Shown in pieces: positions 1 through 7,446 of a stretch of 64,000 bases of DNA (positions within the stretch are counted from its first letter, which is position 1; every line of letters begins with the position of its first letter). Location of the stretch: the NCBI GenBank assembly GCA_963665975.1, contig OY762508.1, positions 1,984,001 through 2,048,000 of the forward strand. The letters run 5' to 3'. Made by a program: the position numbers and the translations under genes. Source of the DNA: G963665975 sp963665975 (lineage in GTDB: Bacteria > Bacteroidota > Rhodothermia > Rhodothermales > Bin80). The notes below the pieces were generated by a model. The model saw only the letters and a list, made by a program, of their open reading frames with translations, ran no database searches and had not been told where the DNA came from.

Positions 1-118
1 CTGCTTCTTCCGCTGACGTGTCCGGAGGCATCTCGCCTCCCCCACACGAGGACAACACCGTGGTTGCAGCGCCAAACAGACAAATGCGCTGGACAAAATT
101 CCTCCTGGAATGATCCAT
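1..118 (-). CDS. Tat-exported lipoprotein, 5' end only
   Basis: Only the first 39 codons are inside the window, starting at the ATG at 118 and running off the left edge. The peptide begins MDHSRRNFVQ, a twin-arginine motif (S-R-R-x-F-V), followed by a hydrophobic stretch and the lipobox VLSSC, then a glycine-rich tether (GGGE). This is the arrangement of a lipoprotein exported folded through the Tat system and anchored by the cysteine. Tat substrates usually carry a cofactor, and Rieske-type iron-sulfur proteins are one common class, but no functional domain is visible here, so the function is not assigned. The gene is divergent from the response regulator that starts at 300. Confidence 0.7.
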   Translation of the reverse strand, partial: MDHSRRNFVQRICLFGAATTVLSSCGGGEMPPDTSAEEA

Positions 119-299
119 GATGGGAACAGGCTTTTCGTGTAACAATAACTATGACTGAATACTCGCAGGGATGCCGAAGGTTCAACGCGCAGCGTGCGAG
201 CTAGTCGGCCTATGGCGGCATGCGGTTGTGGGTCCTTAAACAATTAGCGATGGGTTGGGTACCTTATGGCTACTGAACCCGCACGCAATTTTCGAGGCA

Positions 300-1010
300 A
301 TGCCAACTACGAGTGAGACCGCCTCCAAGGTGCTCATCGTCGATGACGAAAATGACATACTAGACCTGCTCACCTACAATCTGGAACGGGCAGGCCTGGA
401 AACCCTGACCGCGCTGGATGGCATAGAAGCCCTCAACCAGATTCAGCGGCATACTCCCGATCTCGTCATCCTCGATATCATGATGCCCCGGCTTGACGGG
501 CTTCAGACATGTCGCCGCCTGCGACAGGATCCGCATCTGCGTCATATTCCCATCCTCATGCTGACCGCGCTGTCCAGCGAGGATGATCACATTCGCGGCC
601 TCGACGTTGGCGCCGACAGCTATCTCCCAAAGACATCCGCCGTCGGCGTCATAGTAAGCCAGGTCAAGGCTCTCCTTCGCGGCGTGAAGCGACTGGACAA
701 GCCGCCGACGCTGCTATCTGTTCACGACTTGGAAATCGACCGCGATCGGTACCTCGTCTTCAAGCAACAGGGCGACGAGCGCGTAGAATTGCGGTTCCCC
801 CGCAAGGAATTCGAACTCCTGCACTTTCTGGCCACCTACCCGGGCAGAGTGTTCGGACGTCAGGAGCTGCTGGACCGCGTATGGGGCGCCAATGTCCATG
901 TGATTGATCGCACCGTGGACGTACATGTGCGCAAGATCCGGGAGAAGCTCGGCAGTTCCTATATATTGACCGTCAAGGGTGTCGGATACAAGTTCAGCGA
1001 GCGACCCTGA
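300..1010 (+). CDS. OmpR/PhoB-family response regulator
   Basis: DNA-binding response regulator of 236 residues. The receiver domain (about residues 8-125) has the acidic pair VDDE at 14-17, the phospho-acceptor Asp59 in VILDIMMP, and the conserved Lys in YLPKT. The C-terminal half (about 140-236) is a winged-helix trans_reg_C domain with the usual RPRKEFELL-type entry, VWG and DVHVRKIREKLG segments. An upstream in-frame ATG at 255 exists, but the start at 300 places the receiver domain at the normal distance from the N-terminus. The histidine kinase gene follows after 28 bases, so the two form a two-component operon of PhoB/PhoR type. The controlled genes cannot be read from the sequence. 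Confidence 0.9.
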   Translation: MPTTSETASKVLIVDDENDILDLLTYNLERAGLETLTALDGIEALNQIQRHTPDLVILDIMMPRLDGLQTCRRLRQDPHLRHIPILMLTALSSEDDHIRGLDVGADSYLPKTSAVGVIVSQVKALLRGVKRLDKPPTLLSVHDLEIDRDRYLVFKQQGDERVELRFPRKEFELLHFLATYPGRVFGRQELLDRVWGANVHVIDRTVDVHVRKIREKLGSSYILTVKGVGYKFSERP

Positions 1011-1038
1011 GGTTTGAGCAACGGGAGGTGCGGGCGTC

Positions 1039-2100
1039 ATGTCCAGCCATTCGCGCCGGTTCGCGGTGCATAGGCTTTCCTTGAGAATTGCGCTCCCGGC
1101 GGCAGCCGTGGTGGGCGTCGTGTTGGTTTCGCTCTCCGCTGTTGGCGCCGTGGTTCCGCTGGAGGTCATCCTGATCACCGTGATTGGCAGCGCAGTTGGG
1201 TGCTACGCCGTGGCCTATCGCCTGCTTGTGCGCAGGCTGGAGTTGGCTCGGTCGATGCTGGAACAAATCTACCGTGCGGATTTCCGCAACCTGGAGACCA
1301 TGCCACGGATGGGCCCTCCCGATGAGCTCGGCGCCCTCATCGAACAGGTGCATGAAACCGGCGTGAGTGTGGAACGGAAATTGCGCGAACTGGAGCGCAT
1401 CGAGCACTACCGCCGCGAATTCCTTGGCAATGTCTCCCATGAACTGAAGACCCCCATATTCTCGATCCGCGGCTTTGCCGAGACCTTGCTGGATAGCGCG
1501 CTCGAGGACGAGCACATTCGACGGTCGTTTGTCCAGAAAATCCAGCATAATGCAGCGCGCCTCGGCAATCTCGCCGAAGATCTCGGAGAAGTAGCCCGCA
1601 TCGAAATGGGCGAGCTGGAAATGAAGATGGAGACCTTCAGCCTGCTGCATGTTACACGCGAAGTCGTCGAATCTCTTGAGCCGCTGGCCAAGACCAAGGG
1701 TGTAATGATTCGCCACGAAGTCCCGGACACGCTACCCCCGGTAGCTGGTGACCGTGAACGAATCAGACAGGTGCTAACCAACCTGGTGGACAATGCCGTC
1801 AAGTACAACCGGCAGGGAGGCAATGTAGAGGTCGTAGCTCGCCTGTTGCCATCCTCTCGCATCAAGATGTCCGTGGTGGACGACGGCATAGGGATCGCAG
1901 CGGAGCATATCACGCGTCTCACGGAACGCTTTTTCCGTGTCGACACCAGCAGGTCACGCAGCCAGGGCGGCACGGGCCTCGGCCTCGCCATCGTCAAGCA
2001 TATCCTGGGCGCGCACGGTAGTCAGCTCCTGGTGGAAAGCCGGCTGGACAGCGGATCCACCTTCGGCTTTTCGCTGCCTACTGCCGATGAGTTGGTGTAG
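1039..2100 (+). CDS. Membrane sensor histidine kinase, PhoR-like
   Basis: Histidine kinase of 353 residues, partner of the response regulator just upstream. Two transmembrane helices lie at about residues 15-38 and 41-62 with almost no periplasmic loop between them, so it lacks an obvious external sensor domain. A HAMP-like linker is followed by the dimerisation box with phospho-acceptor His134 in NVSHELKTP, then the catalytic ATPase domain with the N box (LVDNAVKYN), the G1 box (DDGIGI) and the G2 box (GGTGLGLAIVK). The last 23 bases overlap the 3' end of the convergent coaE gene. The signal it senses is unknown. Confidence 0.9.
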   Translation: MSSHSRRFAVHRLSLRIALPAAAVVGVVLVSLSAVGAVVPLEVILITVIGSAVGCYAVAYRLLVRRLELARSMLEQIYRADFRNLETMPRMGPPDELGALIEQVHETGVSVERKLRELERIEHYRREFLGNVSHELKTPIFSIRGFAETLLDSALEDEHIRRSFVQKIQHNAARLGNLAEDLGEVARIEMGELEMKMETFSLLHVTREVVESLEPLAKTKGVMIRHEVPDTLPPVAGDRERIRQVLTNLVDNAVKYNRQGGNVEVVARLLPSSRIKMSVVDDGIGIAAEHITRLTERFFRVDTSRSRSQGGTGLGLAIVKHILGAHGSQLLVESRLDSGSTFGFSLPTADELV

Positions 2101-2710
2101 TTGCCTGCAGGATTGCGCGATATATCCGCTCGACTTGAGGGCGTAGTGCGTCGGGCTGCCCGCTGTTGTCGATCACGTAATCTGCCCGCTGGCGCAGCAC
2201 ACTGGTAGGCCACTGATGGCGCATGCGTGCTCGCACCTGCTCTTCGGAGACGCCGTCCCGATCCATCACACGGCGAATGCGCGCCCCTTGTGGAGCATCC
2301 ACCACGGCGACCGCATCCAGCGCCTCGTCCGCGCCGCTTTCGAAGATCAAAGCGGCCTCGTGTACGAGTACCGGAACCGGGTCATGCACAGCGCGCTCCT
2401 TGGCGCGCGCGAAGGCTTGGCGCACCCTGGGATGCACGAGCGCATTTAGCGTTTCTACATGCTGCTTGTGACCGAATATGAGGCGCGCCAGATGGGTGCG
2501 GTTGAGCGCACCAGAGGCTTCGTAGCTGTCAGCGCCGAACGCATCCTGTACTGCCTGCCGCAGGTCTGCATCCTCTTCCATTAACCGCTTCGCCTCCGCG
2601 TCGGCGTAGAAGACGCGCGCGCCCAGCACTTCCAGCACCTGACACACGGCGGATTTGCCGCTCCCAATACCTCCCGTAACGCCAAGCGCAAACGTTGTCA
2701 CAGTTTCCAT
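2078..2710 (-). CDS. coaE: Dephospho-CoA kinase
   Basis: Catalyses the last step of coenzyme A synthesis, ATP-dependent phosphorylation of the 3'-hydroxyl of dephospho-CoA. The 210-residue product matches the family's usual size. The P-loop GGIGSGKS is near residue 11-18, and the family motifs around YADAEAKRLM, VHPRV and the EAALIFESG segment are present. Its start codon overlaps the end of the upstream barrel-protein gene by 13 bases, which suggests translational coupling. Its 3' end overlaps the convergent histidine kinase gene by 23 bases. Confidence 0.92.
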   Translation of the reverse strand: METVTTFALGVTGGIGSGKSAVCQVLEVLGARVFYADAEAKRLMEEDADLRQAVQDAFGADSYEASGALNRTHLARLIFGHKQHVETLNALVHPRVRQAFARAKERAVHDPVPVLVHEAALIFESGADEALDAVAVVDAPQGARIRRVMDRDGVSEEQVRARMRHQWPTSVLRQRADYVIDNSGQPDALRPQVERIYRAILQATTPTHRQ

Positions 2711-4722
2711 ATCGCGGTCAGGGCTATGGTGGGAATCAGCTTTCGCCGGCCGCGCCAGGCCGCATCTCTAATGCGGTCCTCGGATGCTTCCGGCAGGGTG
2801 CCGTAGAGTCGCTGCTGGACTCGCTGCATGTTTACCCAGGCATCCAGGATCAACCGGGATGCGCCTAACGTCCATGTCAAGGCAGCCGTTGGGCCCTGCT
2901 GACCGATCCACCTGCGTCCGGGTCGTGTTATCGTGGTGTTGCGCACGCGCCCCTCCCCATCGCGGAGCGGAGCGCCTTCGTCATTTACAAGCGGATACAC
3001 AACCCGAAGGGCACGGTCATAATCCGAGCGCACGAACAGGCGCCATCCGATGGTCGCCATTACCCGGCGCCCCGTTTGTAGACGCACCCATCCACTATAA
3101 GTGCGCAGCGTGTCAAAAGGAATCTCGGCGAACTCGTTCCATAGCAACCTGCCGAGGCGCAGATCCGCAAATCTCCCCGTAAATCGCATGTGCACATCGC
3201 CCGGCAACCCCTGCTCAATATCTGTTTCGAAGCGTACCTCGCGCGCAGATTGATCCGCCGGACGGCGTCCCGGTAGCAGATAGTCATCCACGGTGTAATT
3301 GGCGCGCACTTCCGTCGCAAACCGAATGCGGGTCTCCGAACCGGGATCCCATCGCATGGACGGCCGCAAGCGCAACGAGCGCTGCACCTGGTTTTCCGCC
3401 GAACGCTCTGCATTCAGGAAGACCGTATGATACCAGGAGCCGAAAACCCGTACGTCGGCTTGCACGTAGCGACTCAGGCGAAACTGCAGGCCGATTTCTC
3501 CATTGTGGGAAACCTCGTCACGGTCATCCAGATTCGCCTCCGGCGTGTCATGGCGTACTATGCGCGAACTCCCCGTAGCTCGCAGCATGACCTGCGGGAG
3601 GATGGCTACGCGCATGCTGCCGCGCAGCCCGAAGACGCTTTCTTCGTAGTCTGCCTGCCGTAGCAGGTTGGTCTTCTGGGCCGCCTCGGATGGCGGCAGT
3701 AACTGCTGATTGGCGAGGTGTCGGCGCTCACTTGCGGCCTCCCCTTCGACGGCGAGGCGTGCATTCACGTTGGTGGATTCGTGCACCAACCCCACTTCCG
3801 CGCCAATCGATCGGCGATTGAAATTGGTTTCGAAGAACAGTGCGTCTTCCGGTGCCTGGTGCGTACGTATGAAACGATTGTTGGCCCCTACATCCGTCTC
3901 AGCTAGCAGCCGCGTACCCCGAAACAGGGGGGCGTCCAGTTGCAGGTTGATTTCCAGCGTGTCGCTCGTGGTCGCTTCGATGATTTCCGTGGAGGAGTCC
4001 CGGTTCAGGAAGGATGCCGCCTGGTAGGCATCGCGCCGCTGCGAAGAAAACCGGGCGCTAGACGCCAGGCGCGCCGCGCCAAATCCTCGATCCGCACTGC
4101 CGAACAGCTGCACACGGCGGCCGCGCCGCGGATCTATATGCTGCCAGAGCCCCTGGCCGCCAAGGTGCAACCGATAGCCGTCTTGAGGCGCCGGTGAAAA
4201 GTCGAAAGCCAGCCCGTAAGCCGGCCCGACATCCAGCCGTTGCGGCAGCCGCCCATCCGGCATCGCCACGCCCGGCCGGCGATCCCAGACCACGCCCACA
4301 ATGGGCTCTATCCAACCGCGTTGTGGGCTATGGTACCGGAAGGCGCCATAGACCTCCTGCGTAAATGCGCGGCTTAGGCCAAACCACGCCGTGCTTGTTC
4401 GCAGCGCTGCCGAGGCGCCGCGACCCAGTGTACGCTGGACGACAAGTTCCAGCCTGTCCTCATCCCGAAACCGGAGCTGGTCATCAAACAGAAGAAAGGC
4501 GTCCGATAAAAACCGGTTCTCCAGAGACATGCGCCAATTCCCCGCCTGCAAGCCATACTCCGCCACGGATGTCCATCGGAAACGGTTCACTTCGCGCTTG
4601 AATCCGGTTTCAATTCGCCGCGCCTCTTGCGCATGTGCTGCCAGGGCCCCCATCAAAAGGACCATGACCAAAAGCAGGCAGAACCGTAGGCGGCGCATGG
4701 CGCTGCATGGGAAACGGAGCAT
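2698..4722 (-). CDS. Probable outer-membrane beta-barrel protein, unknown function
   Basis: Secreted protein of about 674 residues. The reading frame extends further upstream, but the ATG at 4722 follows the HIT gene stop by 17 bases and begins a clear signal peptide (RRLRFCLLLVMVLLMG, cleavage near AAHAQ); an alternative start is the ATG at 4698. The mature part is dominated by alternating polar/hydrophobic segments typical of antiparallel beta strands, with many aromatic belts and repeated strand-turn-strand patterns, and no enzyme motif. I do not recognise a named family. It lies between the HIT gene and coaE on the same strand, but no functional link is evident. An outer-membrane barrel is inferred from composition alone. 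Confidence 0.65.
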   Translation of the reverse strand: MLRFPCSAMRRLRFCLLLVMVLLMGALAAHAQEARRIETGFKREVNRFRWTSVAEYGLQAGNWRMSLENRFLSDAFLLFDDQLRFRDEDRLELVVQRTLGRGASAALRTSTAWFGLSRAFTQEVYGAFRYHSPQRGWIEPIVGVVWDRRPGVAMPDGRLPQRLDVGPAYGLAFDFSPAPQDGYRLHLGGQGLWQHIDPRRGRRVQLFGSADRGFGAARLASSARFSSQRRDAYQAASFLNRDSSTEIIEATTSDTLEINLQLDAPLFRGTRLLAETDVGANNRFIRTHQAPEDALFFETNFNRRSIGAEVGLVHESTNVNARLAVEGEAASERRHLANQQLLPPSEAAQKTNLLRQADYEESVFGLRGSMRVAILPQVMLRATGSSRIVRHDTPEANLDDRDEVSHNGEIGLQFRLSRYVQADVRVFGSWYHTVFLNAERSAENQVQRSLRLRPSMRWDPGSETRIRFATEVRANYTVDDYLLPGRRPADQSAREVRFETDIEQGLPGDVHMRFTGRFADLRLGRLLWNEFAEIPFDTLRTYSGWVRLQTGRRVMATIGWRLFVRSDYDRALRVVYPLVNDEGAPLRDGEGRVRNTTITRPGRRWIGQQGPTAALTWTLGASRLILDAWVNMQRVQQRLYGTLPEASEDRIRDAAWRGRRKLIPTIALTAIWKL

Positions 4723-4739
4723 GCTCCCCGCAAGGATGC

Positions 4740-5084
4740 TCACCCCGGTGGCCACTCCATTTGGCGTCCCCCCAGCACGTGAACGTGCAGATGATTCACG
4801 GTCTGCCCGCCATGCGGCCCGGTATTGATCACGACGCGATAGCCGCTGCCCAGGCTCTCCCGGGCGGCTATGCTTCGCGCGACAAGCAGCAAATGCCCCG
4901 CCAACAAGCCGTCCTGCTCCGACATCGCATCTATCGACGGGTAGGCCTTCCGCGGCACGATGAGCACGTGTGTCGGAGCCTGCGGGGCAATATCCCGAAA
5001 GACTATGCAATGCTCGTCTTCATGGAGGATGTCCGCCGGAATCTCGCGGTCGATGATCCGCTCAAAAAGAGTCTTCGAAGACAT
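4740..5084 (-). CDS. HIT (histidine triad) family nucleotide hydrolase
   Basis: Small HINT-like nucleotide-binding hydrolase of 114 residues, a usual length for the family. The C-terminal triad HLHVHVLGG fits H-x-H-x-H-x-x, with the middle histidine as nucleophile, and the N-terminal FERIIDREIPADI segment is typical of bacterial HinT proteins that hydrolyse purine phosphoramidates. The frame is open for 14 codons upstream, but the ATG at 5084 (MSSKTLFERI) matches the family N-terminus. It is followed after 17 bases by the barrel-protein gene on the same strand. Confidence 0.92.
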   Translation of the reverse strand: MSSKTLFERIIDREIPADILHEDEHCIVFRDIAPQAPTHVLIVPRKAYPSIDAMSEQDGLLAGHLLLVARSIAARESLGSGYRVVINTGPHGGQTVNHLHVHVLGGRQMEWPPG

Positions 5085-5201
5085 GCCGATAAGCGTCGGA
5101 TTTGCCGGCTTAGCGCAGTGACCCACCCTACTGGGCTGAACAATCGCTGCGCGCCTTCGTTCCTACGGCGGCATACGCGAGCCACCCTCAACGCACAGGT
5201 C

Positions 5202-5615
5202 ATGAGCACTGTCTACATCACGCGCCGCATGTTCTTTAACGCCGCGCATCGTCTCCATAATCCCTCCAAGAGTGAGGCATGGAATATAGAGACGTTTGGG
5301 CAATGCTTCAGCCCCAATTGGCACGGGCACAACTATGTGCTCGAGGTGACCGTGGCTGGTGAGCCGCATCCTGATACCGGGTTTATTATCAATTTGGACG
5401 AGCTTCACCGAATCGTTGAGGAACGAATCCTCAAAAAAGTAGACCACCGGAATCTCAACCTGGATGTCGCCTTTCTGCGTGGCATCATCCCATCCACGGA
5501 AAACCTGGTCATCGCATTCTGGCGAGAGTTGCAGCCCGGCTTGCCTGCCGGATTGCTGCACCGGGTTCGTTTGCTCGAGCGAGAACGCAACAGCGCCGAA
5601 TACATGGGTCCTTGA
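5202..5615 (+). CDS. queD: 6-pyruvoyl/6-carboxy-tetrahydropterin synthase family protein
   Basis: Pterin-transforming enzyme of 137 residues (T-fold). Zinc ligands are the His in FFNAAHRLH and the two in WHGHNY; the catalytic Cys is in FGQCFSPNW and the substrate-anchoring Glu is in LERERNSAEY. QueD makes 6-carboxytetrahydropterin for queuosine and 7-deazaguanine synthesis; close homologues make 6-pyruvoyltetrahydropterin, and the two activities cannot be separated by eye. The gene immediately precedes folE, which supplies the substrate dihydroneopterin triphosphate. The ATG at 5202 is chosen because the upstream open frame overlaps the divergent HIT gene. Confidence 0.85.
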   Translation: MSTVYITRRMFFNAAHRLHNPSKSEAWNIETFGQCFSPNWHGHNYVLEVTVAGEPHPDTGFIINLDELHRIVEERILKKVDHRNLNLDVAFLRGIIPSTENLVIAFWRELQPGLPAGLLHRVRLLERERNSAEYMGP

Positions 5616-5626
5616 CCGAGCCCTCC

Positions 5627-6268
5627 ATGAAACAAGAGTCCACCCCATCTACCCTCACGCAGCGCGCAGCCGATGGAGAGAATGGCGCATTAGGCCGCAC
5701 TGACACGGTCACGCAGGATCTTGCGCGCCATGTCCATGCCATCCTCGAATGCCTCGGGGAGGATCCCTCACGGGAAGGCCTTTTGCGAACGCCACACCGC
5801 GTGTCCAGGGCGTGGCAGTTCCTGCTCCAGGGTTACGATCACGATCCGCGGTCCCTTCTTGAAGCCGCACTCTTCGATGCCCCGTCCAGCCAGATGATCT
5901 TGATCAAGGACATCGAAGTGTTCAGCCTGTGTGAGCACCACATGTTACCGTTTTTCGGCAAGGCCCATGTCGCCTACGTGCCGACCGACAAGATCGTCGG
6001 CCTTAGCAAGATTCCACGCGTTGTCGATGCGTTCGCCAGACGGCTGCAGGTGCAGGAGCGATTGACGACTCAGATTCGGGATGCGATACAGCGTGTCATC
6101 AACCCGCTTGGCGTAGCGGTAATTATTGAAGCAACCCACCTGTGCATGGTCATGCGGGGCGTGCAAAAGCTGCAATCGGTGACCGTAACCAGCGCCATGA
6201 GCGGAGAATTCCTTGAGAGCACTTCCACGCGAAGTGAGTTCCTTCGCCTGATCGGGATCACGTCATAA
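5627..6268 (+). CDS. folE: GTP cyclohydrolase I
   Basis: Converts GTP to 7,8-dihydroneopterin triphosphate, the entry step for folate, tetrahydropterin and queuosine synthesis. About 213 residues, the normal size. Zinc ligands lie in SLCEHHMLPF and THLCMVMRG; PTDKIVGLSK and SEFLRLI are family-conserved. The ATG at 5627 is preferred; a TTG at 5612 would overlap the queD stop codon and allow coupling. The pairing with queD places GTP cyclohydrolase next to the enzyme that uses its product. Confidence 0.93.
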   Translation: MKQESTPSTLTQRAADGENGALGRTDTVTQDLARHVHAILECLGEDPSREGLLRTPHRVSRAWQFLLQGYDHDPRSLLEAALFDAPSSQMILIKDIEVFSLCEHHMLPFFGKAHVAYVPTDKIVGLSKIPRVVDAFARRLQVQERLTTQIRDAIQRVINPLGVAVIIEATHLCMVMRGVQKLQSVTVTSAMSGEFLESTSTRSEFLRLIGITS

Positions 6269-6344
6269 CTCCCGGCGGCGATTCCCTGTTGCTCGCCGCC
6301 TTGTGCGCCTGCGCAATCTCTCCGGGCACTCCGCATCGGCACAC

Positions 6345-6905
6345 TTAATTGACACGGGGATCGGCCGGAAAATTGGCCAGAAAAGCGTACGCACCTCCCA
6401 TGCGGCGAAGTGTCACCCGCCACAAGTCTTCCGGTTTTTCGGAAAACACTAGTTCGTCCCGTGCGCGGGCCAGAATCCAGCCGCCGGAGCTTATTTCCTC
6501 CTCCAGCTGCCCCGGCTTCCATCCTGCATAACCGATAAAGAAGCGGAGATCCCGCGGGGAGGCCACCCTGGACTCGACCAGATACGAGATGGCCTCAAAG
6601 TCCCCGCCCCAATGAACGCCGTCGACGACTTCTACCGCTTCTTCGACCATATCAGCGTGGCTATGCAAGAAATGCAACGTGTCCTGCTGGACAGGACCAC
6701 CCAGGGATAGCAGGTTGTCTCCACTTAGACCATCCAATACATCTTTCAAGTCGAGTGTCAGGGGGCGATTAAGGATCAGGCCAATAGTTCCGTCTTCGCC
6801 GTGCTCGCACAGTAGCACGACAGAACGCCAGAAATTAGGATCACGCAATAGCGGGGGCGCCACCAATAGAACACCTGGCGCAGGAGTAAGCTTTGAAGTC
6901 ACCAT
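6345..6905 (-). CDS. YqgE/AlgH family protein (DUF179)
   Basis: A 186-residue member of the YqgE/AlgH family. Diagnostic segments are GVLLVAPPLLRDPNFWRSV near the start, LCEHGEDGTIGLILNRPL, FLGGPVQ-like LSLGGPVQ, and FFIGYAGWKPGQLE toward the end. The biochemical role of the family is unsettled; in Pseudomonas it was named for a link to alginate regulation. The frame is open slightly upstream, but the ATG at 6905 (MVTSKLTPAPG) fits the family N-terminus. It lies 22 bases downstream of the unknown 146-residue gene on the same strand. Confidence 0.9.
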   Translation of the reverse strand: MVTSKLTPAPGVLLVAPPLLRDPNFWRSVVLLCEHGEDGTIGLILNRPLTLDLKDVLDGLSGDNLLSLGGPVQQDTLHFLHSHADMVEEAVEVVDGVHWGGDFEAISYLVESRVASPRDLRFFIGYAGWKPGQLEEEISSGGWILARARDELVFSEKPEDLWRVTLRRMGGAYAFLANFPADPRVN

Positions 6906-6927
6906 GCACGCCTCGCAGGTTTCCACA

Positions 6928-7368
6928 TCAATCACGGTTTTCAGTTGCCGCGGCTTCCTCCTTCAGCGCCCGTAGCGCACCGCACCACCAATCTGCATTC
7001 CGGGTTATCGAAGAGATCGTGATGCCGTTGAACCTGGGTACCAATTCCAACAGCAGCGGCACTACGCGGTCCCACTGGTCTGCAAGCACAAGCCGCTCCA
7101 GTCGGTCGGCTGCCGTATGGCTCCAGCGCCAGGTTTCTCGCAGGGCTTCAGCCTTCTTCCAGTAGCGGCGCTCCTCCCAAACCTGCGCACTGTCATCTAT
7201 AGTGGCGTAGATGCCACGAAGATTGAAGACGACAAAGGCCGTCATGTCCCGGGCTTCATCGTCAAAGGCGCTACGCTTGGCCAACAGACGCAAGGCTTCC
7301 GCGCAGGAGCGCATATGCGCATGCCGCTTTTTGGCTGGCGTGTCGCCGGTCTTGATCAGGCGTGCCAT
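6928..7368 (-). CDS. Conserved hypothetical protein, helical
   Basis: A 146-residue soluble protein that I do not recognise. It is rich in Arg, Ala, Glu and Trp and appears all-helical; notable stretches are WEERRYWKKAEALRETWRW and NADWWCGALRALKEE. No signal peptide or membrane segment is visible. It precedes yqgE by 22 bases on the same strand, so the two are probably co-transcribed. Its codon use resembles its neighbours, supporting a real gene. Confidence 0.65.
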   Translation of the reverse strand: MARLIKTGDTPAKKRHAHMRSCAEALRLLAKRSAFDDEARDMTAFVVFNLRGIYATIDDSAQVWEERRYWKKAEALRETWRWSHTAADRLERLVLADQWDRVVPLLLELVPRFNGITISSITRNADWWCGALRALKEEAAATENRD

Positions 7369-7446
7369 CTGGAAGCTAGGATTCGGAAAATGCTGCTAAC
7401 AATCAAATCGAACACCGGCGAACATCTTGCGAGCATGCAGACGATG

